This document shows, piece by piece, positions 1 to 13,187 of a DNA stretch of 64,000 bases (positions within the stretch are counted from its first letter, which is position 1; each line of letters opens with the position of its first letter). A program made the position numbers and the translations under genes. The DNA comes from Sycobia sp. Sy_11 (lineage: Eukaryota > Arthropoda > Insecta > Hymenoptera > Epichrysomallidae): positions 1,178,001 to 1,242,000 of the forward strand of contig JACCIC010000123.1 of NCBI GenBank assembly GCA_018907035.1, written 5' to 3'. The notes below the pieces were generated by a model that was not told where the DNA came from, made no database searches, and was given only the letters and a program-made list of their open reading frames with translations.

Positions 1-3000
1 AGAGAGGGAGAGGGAGACAGAGATGAAAAGAGGTGTAGAGGTTGGCATTCTTTACCGCTTCATTGTCCAGAAGAAAAAGTGAATAACAAGGTGTGACGAA
101 TGTCGTCCGAGGACGCGGAACATTTCACGAGCGTCAATTATCAGCGACAGAAGAAAAATGAGGACAAGATCGCGCGATCCTGCGAAGAACAAATTGTGTC
201 TCGTGGATAAAGAGTAAGAGCAAGGGGTAGTGGCACCATACGGTAATCTCCAAGCAATTTGGAAACTCCATGCAATTTGGAAATTTGCGAAACCCAGCCT
301 CAGGTATTTGGCGAGTAGAACAAATTCAACTATTCACGACGTAGTGTGTAACTCGAGACAAGCGATATATATATATACATTTGCGCTTGAATTTCTCCAG
401 GCCTACATTGATCTCTTTTTGAGTTCTATAATAGAGCTTGGAAACTATCGTCAATCCGGGTTTGTTCAGAAACCCGCAGACCGAAATTGCCCGTGAAATA
501 TGCCTCGCGAATTCTCAAATGCTTCTCCTCCCTCCTTACCAAGCTACTTCATCACTGAGATGTACGTGGCTCGAATGGCCCTTCTTTTTTTCCGTGCAAA
601 GATTCTTTGTCTGGGAAACGTTCTCCGCGGTTTTCTTCTACGTTTGCATTCGACGAGCAGTCGGTAAAAAAGAAGGCTATCGCAGCGGCGCTACACTTGA
701 AACTCACGCGTACCATCCGCGCTGCGATTGGGCTCTTTTTTTCAATGTCGATTCGCGATGAATTGGAGCTGGAACGAGCAGCTCCATCACGGAATTCAGG
801 TATACAGTAGTGGTCGTAGTAGAGCCTAGAAAGCGCAGAAGAAAGCGCGGCTGCGGGTGCTCAGGCGCACGTGGAATTTTGTGAAGGAGCGCGGGTGAGA
901 CCCGCGGTAGGGGTGAGGAATAGAAAAGAGAAGAAGAGAGCAGACTCGCAAAGAATAAGCGTGTAATTAGAGCAGGTGGAAACGAAGGAGCACGCCGGTG
1001 TATCACTATAATTCGTAAAAGCTCCATGGTGTGCGGCGAATTTCGTCTTTGAGGAAACTGGCGTGAAACCCGGAATTCGTAATCCGGACGACCGAGAACT
1101 CCCGCGACCAGGTACGTTCATCCACGGTTGCGCTCCTTTTTTCCCTGGAATAAAGAGCGAGAAGAGCATCGAACTTTTTTCTCGCACATTTACACGCTTC
1201 TATTCCCGAAGCGTGATGCTAGCACGAGAGGGCTTCGATTCGTTACGTGACTCTCGCGAGTAGAATTTCGCGGTCCACCCTTCGGGATTTTGAGGGGAGA
1301 CATTTGGTCGAGACGTTAAAAAATTAGGGAGATAAATCTCTTCGCTCGGAGTGGGATGAGCGGAGACAGGGAGTACCGAATTGAATTATTTCGCGGAAGC
1401 CCGGCATTGGAAATTAATTTTTAATCGGTATCGGATATCTGCATACTTGAGCCATCCTATATATTTGGCCGCCGAGTTTTCCCGGCTCCCCATGACCCCG
1501 TCGAGCCCTTCCGACTCTTTGTCTATTTAGTCGTGTCGAAAGGAAGCCAAAGCAATTCACATCGAAGATGTCTCGTTTCCCCATCGCGACGCTGGAGCTG
1601 ATGTTTCATGCATGAGGCTCATGAACGAGCTTGCGAACGTTCATAGAACTGCGGGCGCTACATAGTTCGTCACTTTGACGGACAAGAGCACTTTATTACG
1701 CTCGAATACAGGCTTAAGGCGCCTACACTCTCCCCGCGGATCCGGCAAGACGAGGAAAATTGCCTGCCTCGATATAAGGACATATAACATTCTAATGTCG
1801 CGATGGGTAAAAATCTAGGAAACAAATTCCGTCTACTCCTGCTGATGTACATATACGTTGACACATACGTGTCCTATGTAACATAATAGTAATGTACTTT
1901 CTAAAATCAAATAAGTCTACATCTACTAATGTTCCACGTAAAATAAAATACGTATATTTGCGCTTATCTATTCAGTAAAAGATGTTTACTTTCTGAATAA
2001 GTATCAATCGATTATAATAAGAATCTATGAAAATTAACTTTTGCTCCATGATTGCGTTTACGAGTGAAAAGAAACAAAGGTTTATCAGACATCTTAAAAT
2101 AATATTGCACTTGTGCCTATAAAAAGAGGCTTCTAATACTAAATTTATTCTACTATTAGTTTTACAGAGATTTACTATTTAAAATTTGACTTATTTAATG
2201 TTATAAACTAATTTTATCTTATTCTTATCTGATTCTTTGAATAAAAAAATAAATATTAATCGATTTCGATTTTTTTACTCTATCCTGTTATAACTGCAAT
2301 CTTTTAGAAAGCTGCAGTATACGAAAAAATAAAGTTGAGGTCTCGATTATTCCCGCCTTACGGACGACTCTTCTCCTTCAGCGCCGTGTAAAAGCTCCAG
2401 ACCCAGGTACAACTGATAATCGGAGAGCGCTGGTTCGGGAAGAGCAACAGTGGTGTAGAGTAAGGAGGAAGTTCCATCGAAAGCGCGGCATTCAGGTAGG
2501 CATAGCGGCGGGATGGGACATTTAAAGCCGGAATTCGGAGAGACGGGGTGAAAATCCTAAAAGCGTGACTAAGTCGGGCTGCTGCGCTGAGCCCCCATAT
2601 TTTATTCATGTGAGCCGTTCACTCTGATCGTTGAGCAAATCGAAGCGGAAACGCCGCTCGTGTATGCGCTTACATTGTGCACAGTCGCGCATCAATTATG
2701 GAGTGACCAGGGACGACGGGGGGGGGGGCTTTCGGGCTCCGCAAGAAAAACGAATAACGTTTCCGCGTGAAAGTGGGGAGGAGCGGAAAGGGATGCGGGT
2801 GGGCGACGGAGAGGGAAGAGGGCGAACCGCTCTCTCGTCGAGAGCTGCTTACGTATTCGCACGCGAGAGTTGATGAGCGCGACTCTTTCTCTCAATAATA
2901 AATTGATAAGACGTACCGCAATCGCCGGTCGTCCCGCTCCGTGCCCGCTCGGCTTTGATACTCGCGGACGGCCTGTGCATGCAGAGGCGTCGTGAAAAAC

Positions 3001-3420
3001 GCCGCGAGCCATAAGGGCCGCGCACCACTTTCTTCCATTCCCGGCTATTATGCCGATGCCTCTACGCCACCCCGTTCCAGTGGGTTACACGTGCCTGGGC
3101 GTTACTTATTCACCGGGCTGCGTTTTACGCTTTTGTTTGTACCCACCCATTTTGATCGCCATCCACGTAGACCGCGCAGCGGAGCTCATTCGTTGGTGGT
3201 TAAAAGTTATCTGGACCGATGAAATTGAAACAGAATGGACTTGAAAGCAGATTCTGAATGAAAACAATAGTGTATTTCAGAATGTTGTTAAACAATGTAA
3301 ATACAGTGAAACTTGAATTAGGATTAAAATAAAGCCAAGTGCAGTCTTAATCGACTGTTAATAGTAACCAGACGTGTTTACATATTTCTCCGCACTTGAG
3401 TAAATCCAATAAGTGTGTAA
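1..3420. other. Unique sequence without a recognisable gene
   Basis: I see no conserved protein, RNA gene or element here. Base composition is mixed, with GC-rich stretches at 1-1600 and 2340-3250 and an AT-rich stretch at about 1860-2340. Open frames are short (up to about 110 codons), overlap on both strands and have no domain character. A run of ten G lies near 2719. The stretch could be intergenic or intronic host DNA. Confidence 0.6.
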
Positions 3421-3463
3421 GCGGGCTTAGGCTCTACGAAAGTCGCTTTTTCACAAGAGTACC

Positions 3464-4446
3464 ATGGCTTCCCAGCAATGTGTCAACTACGATATTCCTA
3501 TATTTACACTTATAAAAACTACAGAATTTAGTTATGCAACAATTGCCGAAAGACTAACATTCCCGAAACGAGAACAGGGACTGATCATGGACTGTGTAGA
3601 TAGGTAAAATCTGAGCGACTATATGTGTGCAGTGGGAAACATAGTGAATCCTAAAAATGTGATTTTCGCATCCAGAATCTGAAACAATGGAGTATGTCTT
3701 TATCTAACTGATACAAAACTGGTAGACGAACTGACAGAAAAAGGAATACGTATTAGTCGAATAAAAGAAGGTACATATAAGACTTCTCGTTTCAAAAAAA
3801 AAAGAATAATTTTTTCCAATGTCCCTCCTAATATTCCGAATAGTGCGCTTGAAGATGTATTAGAGCAAATAAATGTAAACCCTGCATCACATATCTCCAT
3901 AATAAAACCTGCAATAAACAAAGACCTGATATAGACACGTAGCTCGTTTGCGCAGGCAAATTTATATCAAACCTGAAGATGTTAAGAAAATTCTAAATGC
4001 ATTTAAAATCAATTTAGATGAAATTAATTATTATATATATAGCAGTACAGACACTCTGAAATGTTTCATCTTTAATATCGAGAACCACTTAGCAAAGAAT
4101 TGCACTGAGGGTTCAAATGTAAACAAATCAACAGTATCTGAAAATACCACCAAAACAAATACAATATCCACAAACGACGCTAAGTTTAATAAAGAAAACA
4201 TACTCGGTAAGAATTATAGTAACACTCAAAATGCCATTAATATTAATGAACATTCAGCGCGTATTGCTCAAACTACAAACGAAAATAATACGTATCACAA
4301 TATCAATGAATTCAATAAGAGAAGCATCTAACGTTAAAGTTAATAAAAAAAACAAAACTGAAATCGAGGAATCGTATATACAAAATAGCCAGGAGGTCAG
4401 AGACGTGAAACTTAAAGAAAATCAGAGTAAAGAACTGATAAATTAA
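3464..4446 (+). pseudogene. gag-like ORF1 of the I-like element, broken
   Basis: The frame begins MASQQCVNYDIP and runs with stops and frameshifts to about 4446. It holds the phrase AVGNIVNPKN and, near 3700-3900, a block ending in IIKPAINKD, both of a kind I associate with insect LINE gag proteins. A retroviral-type zinc knuckle sits at about 4057-4103 (C-F-I-F, then H, then C four residues on). Compared with the usual CX2CX4HX4C, the second cysteine is phenylalanine, so zinc binding should fail. In family members ORF1 binds element RNA and packages it. Stops at about 3604 and 3932 interrupt the protein. It is followed by ORF2 about 290 bp downstream. Confidence 0.7.
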
Positions 4447-4739
4447 ATAAAAAATTAAGCAGTATAAAAAAACTACCTAAACATCGCAAACACTTAAATT
4501 AAAAATTATTAGAAAGTACACATAAAGTAAAAAATCCAACCGAAATGAACTTACACCACACTAATGACTTAGAAGCTTTAAAAAAATTCATAAGTGAGGA
4601 TGTATACCCAAATGTACGAACACCACCATAAAAAATCATTGTACACGCTCACTAAAAAGAATCGAAAATCCCAAGGCAAAACCCAAAAGAGCCCAATTAA
4701 TTCTGATTCTGAATATTAACTGAATATAAACATAACACA

Positions 4740-7700
4740 ATGGTAAAAGTTTTATAGTGAAATATAAATGGCTTAAACATTAGCGGCTAAAACAGTACTT
4801 GACAATAAAACAATAACCATATATAACATATATTTAAGTAATAAGAAAAACATAAATATCGAAGAACTAGAAAACCTAATATCCCAGCTGCCTCCCCCTT
4901 TTCTTCTCGTGGGAGACTTCAACAGCCACAATACCCTCTGAGGTGCACAAAAAACCGATAAAACAGCTAAAATTATTGAAAACCTAATAACGAATAATGA
5001 TTTAATCTCAATAAACAATTTCAATCCCACGCACTTCAACATTTTAACCGCAAGAAGTAGTTCTATAGATGTCACGTTAACTTCTAATGACAATGCAAAT
5101 AAAATCGAATGTCAAAGCTTAGAATATTTTTACAACAGCGATGACTATCGAATAATCCTCCATTTAAATCAAGAATATAATCCTGTGGAAATACATACAC
5201 CAAGAAATGGAAATCTCAGCAAGCAAACTGGCGAAAGTATTAAAAATTATGTAGTACTAAAAGCATCGATATCTAGATGAACAAACAGATAATCAAAACT
5301 TAGACATTGACATAATCATTCAAAAGTTCAACGACTTAATAAATGACTCGGCACATTAAAGTATTCCAGAAACCAAGGGCAAAACCCAAAGGCGCAATAC
5401 ACCACGGTGGAATACAGAATGTGAAACAACAATTAAAAACGCTAAGAAGGCTCTCAATAAATATAAAAGAACAAATACGCTCCAAAACAGAATTGAATTT
5501 AAAAAAAGCAATTGCAAAATCAACTAGAAAAAGAAGCAAAGAAAAATCTTGAAGAACATTTCTAGATTCAATAAATGATCAAAAATCACCAAAAGAATAC
5601 TGGAACGAAATAAAATTCATCGGGAGCTGTAAAATAAATAAAATACCAACCTTAAAATAAAACAACCAAATTATTGACAACCCTTATTTAATAGCTACTA
5701 TCCTAGCAAACTCCTTCGCAAAAAATTCATGAAAACCTCAGTAAGGACTTCCTAAACTACAAAAACACAAGACCTCCACCAATCGATTCAACAAATGAAC
5801 ACGACGACAATCCATTAAACAATGAAATTACAATAAAGGAATTAAATGAGGTTCTTTGCGTAAGTAAAAAGTCCTGGCCCTAACAGTATACCAATTATAC
5901 TTTTAAAACAGTTACCACAAATTGCACTAGTATGTCTGTTAAAAGTATTCAATATAGTTTGGACACGTAAAATCTTTTCCAAAATACGAAACAAACAATT
6001 ATTATTCCAATACCTAAGCCGGAAAAAACTATATATGCCAAACACAGCTACCGATCGATTGCATTTACATGCTGCATGTGTAAAATAATAGAAAAAATAA
6101 TAAATAGAAGGTTAAAATGGTATTTGGAACAAAACAATATCTTAAATAAAGCGCAGAGCGGCTTCCGTACTTCCGTTTAGAACGAATGATCGTTTAGTCA
6201 CACTGGAGTCACAAATACGGGATGCATTTGCCAACAGGCAGCATTTACTCACAATTTCCTTAGACATAGAAAAAGTTTATGATCTGATATGGAGAGAGAG
6301 AATTCTAAATATACTTAAAAATCGAAATATCTCAGGAAATCTATATTTTTTTATCAAAAACATTTTCTACTCGAGACACCTCAAAGTCAAAGTAATCAAC
6401 ATTTACTCCAATCCAATTGGCATAAATAACGGTATACCGCAAGGCTCAGTATTCAGTTTAACTTTGTTCTTACTTGCTATTAATGATATTTCGGTAATAA
6501 TTAAACAGCCAGTTTTTAGTACAATCTATGAGGGTGATATAAAACTGTTTGTTATAGGTAAAAACCGGAAAACAAGCTCAGCTATTATGTAAAATACATT
6601 ACATAAATTAATTCAGTATGCTAACCTGAGCGGCTTTAAATTTTCAGCTACGAAAACCCAAGTTATCACCTTTAGTAAAAATAGAAAAAACACTGATGAT
6701 GTGCAATTAAAAATGAATACTGTTATAATAAATACCATAAAACAAATTAAAATACTTGGGCTCACTTTCGACAATAAATTGACCTGGAGGCCGCATATCG
6801 AAAACCTTAAAAATCAATGCGTACAAAGGTTAAATATTTTAAAACTATTATCCACAAAAACTTGGTGAGCAAACATAAAAGCACTTACAAATACATAGTC
6901 TAAAATATACTGTGGAAGTATAGTTTATGGATCAGCAAAAAAACAGTTTTAAGTAAACTCGATCCAATTCTGAATTCGAGTATGCGAATCACACTAGGGG
7001 CATATGGAACTAGTTCAGTTATAAGTATGTTGATTGAAAGTAATATGTTACCGTTCGAATTAAGAAGAAAATAGCTAACTTGTAAATACCCAGTTCAGTT
7101 ATTGCATTTACCCAAAAATTAAGCAACAAGACCATTAATCAAATACCCAAAAGTAACCAACAACCACTTTGAAGCATCACCCTCATTTTATCAAAGAACA
7201 CACGGTTACCTAAAAGAATATAAAATAAATCCTTTAGTGACTAGTAAACTAGCCGAACCTACGCACATGTACATAAGCATAATCAAAACCGAAAAAGCAA
7301 TAGGAGCTGCAGCTTTTCTAACAAACAGCGAGAGCGTATTATTATCAATCCCTAAAGAGTATGGAGTACAATCGGCCACAGACAGACTAATACTGTACAT
7401 ACTAGAAAACATAAACAAATCACAAGAAACAATAATTCATATAGACTCATCTAAATTCGTAAAAACACTATCTAATGATTCACCTAAGAACAGGAATATC
7501 GAGGAAATAAGAGCTCACCTAAAAAATAATCGAAGACCGCACTACGTAATAGCTCACTCAACAAAATCAGCTGCAGCTAAAAGCACCACACTTCACTTAG
7601 CCAATATAATAATTAAATTAAAATACTATCAATACACGTCTAAAATTAATCAAGAAGAAGCCACTAGAATAATAAATTCAAAAATAATGGAAGAATGGAA

Positions 7701-8028
7701 TACAAAATGGAAAAAAAACCCCAGTAAAAATCTTCTCAAAAAACTAAAACGGGAAGTATACATAAAAAATCCAACCATTAACCTTTACAGAAAAAACCAA
7801 ACTGTTATAACAAAAATTCAAATCGGCCACATGGCCCTTGCTTATCGGTATATCTTTAAAATAGAAAATCCACCTACATGTGATCAGTGCAAAACCAAAG
7901 TGAATATCGATCACATACTGCTACATTGCTCAAAATATGGACAAGAGCATCTTAAATACTTCTTAGATAAGAAGCTTAATGAACTATTGAAGAATACGGA
8001 AAATTACAAGAATATTATAAAATTTTAA
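4740..8028 (+). pseudogene. ORF2 endonuclease/RT/RNase H of the I-like element, broken
   Basis: The expected order of domains is visible across several frames. The endonuclease keeps the phrase LLVGDFNSHN near 4910, but its catalytic SDH is SDDY near 5140, and its N-terminal half looks deleted: the start WNING is followed almost directly by the sequence that normally lies about 100 residues further on. Reverse transcriptase motifs follow; the YADD box reads YEGD near 6530, losing an aspartate. An RNase H-like block opens the long frame 7237-8028 (IHIDSS keeps one acidic residue; the first aspartate appears lost). The C-terminus has CDQCK...HILLHC, the zinc-like motif typical of I/R1/Jockey ORF2. 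Many stops make it inactive. Confidence 0.75.
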
Positions 8029-8130
8029 GAAGAAACAAATATAATTAATCAAATAAGATAAATTATGTAATCTATAATGTACAATTGGTAATAATATACA
8101 ATATATATATGTATCGCAAATATTTCATAT

Positions 8131-8167
8131 GAGGCCTAGGATGGCTCGATCGCTAGCGAAGGAAAAA
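8131..8167 (+). mobile_element. Mini-retroposon: 5' half of a tRNA-like sequence with A tail
   Basis: A 32-base block starting GAGGCCTAGGATGGCTCG and ending GAAGGA runs into a short A stretch. It is flanked by perfect 13-bp direct repeats AAATATTTCATAT at 8118-8130 and 8168-8180. It matches, with a few changes and a 2-base deletion, the first part of the tRNA-derived SINE at 36534, including the Pol III A box (TGGCTCGATCGC). The match stops at the 5' edge of the anticodon loop. Duplications of this length and an A tail are the marks of LINE-mediated retroposition. It may be a retroposed tRNA half, or a SINE copy that lost its middle. It lies in the 3' UTR of the I-like LINE. Confidence 0.75.
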
Positions 8168-8343
8168 AAATATTTCATATAAATAAATAATTAGTGTAAA
8201 TATATTATATAATATATCACAAATGTATAAATTTTAAAAATGACATCATATATATACGTGTAAGAATTTATGTACCTACCTTTAAGTAAGTCGTAAATAC
8301 CTACATGGGGATGCGACTATAATTAAATAAATTAAAAAAAAAA

Positions 8344-9360
8344 GCCCAGTGCTTCTATAGCATTACATTTTTAAGACATCATCACTACAAGCAGAAAAAA
8401 CCAAGCACTTTTTTGTCGTATATAAATATTACAATGCATCTTGAATAATTATTTTCTGTTCTAAAAACGGATTCTGACATTTCAAGATAGTTTTTGAAAT
8501 GCTCGGAGAGCTTTTTTAACTGAAAGATTTATCGTGAATTAATATTTAGTATAATTTTCTTACTTTCGTAAGTCTTGCAAGAATAAAACTTTTCGATCAA
8601 GAAGCATCTTTAAAAAATGTTGTACTTTTGAAAAATTTAAAGTATTTAAATTAATAATACTGGATATCATAATTACTGATACTAGATAATAGGGGGGAAA
8701 AAGTTTGAAAAATAGTCGAAAAGGATTTTAAAGAATGATATTTTGAAAAGATAAGATCCCTTCGAAAAAAAAATTTTTATCATGTATTGCAATCTCAAAC
8801 ATGGCTAAAAAACAGCTTTTCTTTTATTTTAATTAAGATATTTTGAAAAGCTGAAATGCGAAGTAGAATGTTCAAACAGAATTTCTGAGGTCAAATTCGT
8901 ATTCAATGAATTAAAGCCATGGTAGAAATACTAAACAATAAACTAAAGTTAAGTAAAATAAAGTTTAAACTATAAACAAGATATTTCGTTATCAAGAAAC
9001 CTAATAAAAAGAAATTTAACTTCGGTAGTAATTAACTTAACACGTAACGTTTTTCCGGTAATTTCGGTCGATTTATAGATACACAGTCGAAACCTACTTT
9101 TAGGTATTTAACAGCCATAATAGTTAATTTCGTATCAATGTATTTTTAGTTACGATTAAAATTTATCTTAAGATAAAATTAAGCAAAGTATAATCTACTT
9201 CCTAGATAAAAATTAATATCATGGTTATGCATTATTATGTAAATTCATTGACATTTTGAATATTGAATTCGTTTATTCGCAAGCTATAACTTATACGCAT
9301 ATTATAACTTATACATATTAAACGCATCGAGAAAACTTTACACATTCGCATACACTGTTA

Positions 9361-9367
<7 letters not shown>
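8344..9367. other. AT-rich sequence, nothing recognised
   Basis: Strongly AT-rich DNA with no long reading frame, no terminal repeats and no RNA gene that I can see. It separates the LINE from the (AT)n tract at 9368. Confidence 0.6.

Positions 9368-9410
<43 letters not shown>
9368..9410. repeat. (AT)n microsatellite
   Basis: About 21 AT units directly next to the presumed 5' end of Helitron A. Helitrons insert between A and T, so this tract may be the target or a later expansion of it. Confidence 0.95.
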
Positions 9411-9413
<3 letters not shown>

Positions 9414-9610
9414 TTCTATATATATATAAAAATGAACGTATCTGTGTTTGTTTGTCCTGGATAAACTCCGAAACTACTGAACCGATCGCGTTCAAAATTT
9501 AACCACGTATTCTACACAGTCAGGAATACGTCATGGACTATTGCAAATTCGACAAAAATATAAAAAATTGGCAAATTAGGTAACCAACGATTTGTAATGT
9601 ATATACTATA

Positions 9611-11827
<2,217 letters not shown>

Positions 11828-11924
11828 GATACAGAGGACGAACACCGAACCCATGATCACCTGTGTGGATGGGGGACGTAGGATAGTGTCATAAGAAGAG
11901 GAGTCGTATAGGCTAACTAACAGC

Positions 11925-11960
11925 CCCGCCGAAGTAATATTCCTGGATAGTTCCGGCGGG
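11925..11960 (+). other. Stem-loop in the 3' UTR of the R1-clade LINE
   Basis: CCCGCCG at 11925-11931 and CGGCGGG at 11954-11960 form a perfect 7-bp GC stem with a 22-base loop, 55 bases before the element's 3' end. R1/R2-type reverse transcriptases recognise structured 3' UTRs, so this hairpin is a candidate recognition element. Function is inferred. Confidence 0.6.
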
Positions 11961-12012
11961 ATGCTGGTTTCGAGAGGCCACTAGTGCAGAGATTGCTCTG
12001 CATACGCCTAAT

Positions 12013-12015
<3 letters not shown>

Positions 12016-12070
<55 letters not shown>
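12016..12070 (+). repeat. (AC)n microsatellite, 3' flank of the R1-clade LINE
   Basis: About 27 AC units directly after the LINE. Together with the tract at 9612 it shows the element lies inside one original (AC)n run. Confidence 0.95.
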
Positions 12071-12074
<4 letters not shown>

Positions 12075-12120
12075 GTATATTATATTGTATATAAGATATA
12101 TACACATTTTTGAAATACGG

Positions 12121-12660
12121 TTTCTACTGAGAAATATTGTATTGGCGTGTACGGGCGGTTGATTACGATATTCCTTTGCTTCAAGCCGATTTCTATAGGC
12201 AGTTGTGTGTTCGGATGATAGAATGCAATGTCTAGGTGTATCTAGGCGAATGCTATGGGGAATATTGTATTTAGTTGATAGAAAACAACGTCCAAGTATG
12301 AGGAAATCAACTTCTATGGGAAGATTCGTGTATGGACGGTAAAATACGATATCTAGGTCTTTCCGAACGACTTCTACGGGGAGTATTGTGTTTAGTTGGT
12401 AGGAAACGATGCTAGCTTTCTCGGGACGACTTCTACTGGGACTATCGCGTTTAGTTCGTAGAAGACGATGTCCAGGTATGACAGGACGATTTCCACGGGG
12501 AATTTCGTGTGCGGACGGTAGAAGACGATGTCCAGATATGATGGGACGACTTCTACAGGAAGTTGTGTGTTCGGACGGTAGAAGACGATGTCCAGGTATG
12601 ACGGGACGACTTCTATGGGGAGTTTCGTGTTTGGATAGTGGGATCAGATATCGGGATTAG
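12121..12660 (+). repeat. 60-bp minisatellite inside Helitron A (about 9 units)
   Basis: Units of exactly 60 bp with a core like GACGACTTCTACGGGGAGT followed by a TGTGTTCGG and GTAGAAGACGATGTCCAGG section. The last three to four units are the most alike. Because 60 is a multiple of 3, frames stay open through it (one gives 20-residue repeats), but nothing indicates translation. The same array occurs in Helitrons B and C. Confidence 0.9.
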
Positions 12661-13114
12661 TAGATTAAGTACTTCTATAAAGAGATTCATTTTCTCTCGT
12701 TCGAACACGCACACTCCCAGTAAAAGTCGTCCCGGAATACCTGGACGTCATAAACTACCTTCCCAACAAAAATATCTATACCAGTCGTCCCGAGACATGT
12801 TCTATATTACGAACATGATACTCTATAAACGTCGTCTCGAGACACTTGGACATCTTTTTTCACCGCTCGAACTCAAAAGTACAATTTTCCTCATAGAAGC
12901 CGTATGTAATATGTATACGTGTGTGTATTAAATACGGTTGTAAATTCTGTATATACATACTGTATATACAGAAGCGACGATAGGTAAATTACGGTCAATT
13001 ATTTATAGTAATATAGATTTTTATGTATAGAGTACTTTTTACTTAGATATTATTGAATTGCTCATGAAATTGGTTAAATTATTATCTCGGGCGAAGCCGA
13101 GACGGGGGATACTA

Positions 13115-13115
<1 letters not shown>

Positions 13116-13178
<63 letters not shown>

Positions 13179-13187
13179 GTATGTATG
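13116..13187. repeat. (AT)n followed by (ATGT)n
   Basis: Begins immediately after the CTAG end of Helitron A and passes into about five ATGT units. Confidence 0.95.

Larger units (their letters stand above)
3464..8343 (+). mobile_element. Decayed I-like non-LTR retrotransposon
   Basis: This is an old LINE of about 4.9 kb with two ORFs: a gag-like ORF1 with a zinc knuckle, then an ORF2 with endonuclease, reverse transcriptase, RNase H-like region and a C-terminal Cys-Cys-His-Cys motif. The RNase H region together with a two-ORF layout suggests the I superclade, not Jockey. The 3' end is AT-rich and finishes in an A-rich tail after GGGGATGCGACT near 8318-8328. No target-site duplication was identified, so the 5' limit is set at the ORF1 start codon. 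Its 3' UTR was itself hit by a tiny tRNA-like retroposon at 8131-8167, so the LINE predates that event. Clade naming is by visible motifs only. Confidence 0.8.

Noticed and set aside
12121..12660. CRISPR-like array, because of regular 60-bp repeats
   Set aside because: Repeats are contiguous without unique spacers, lie in a Helitron, and the genome is eukaryotic.
12409..12660. A repeat protein with 20-residue units
   Set aside because: The frame exists only because the minisatellite period is a multiple of 3; other frames and the opposite strand are open too, and B and C do not preserve one frame.
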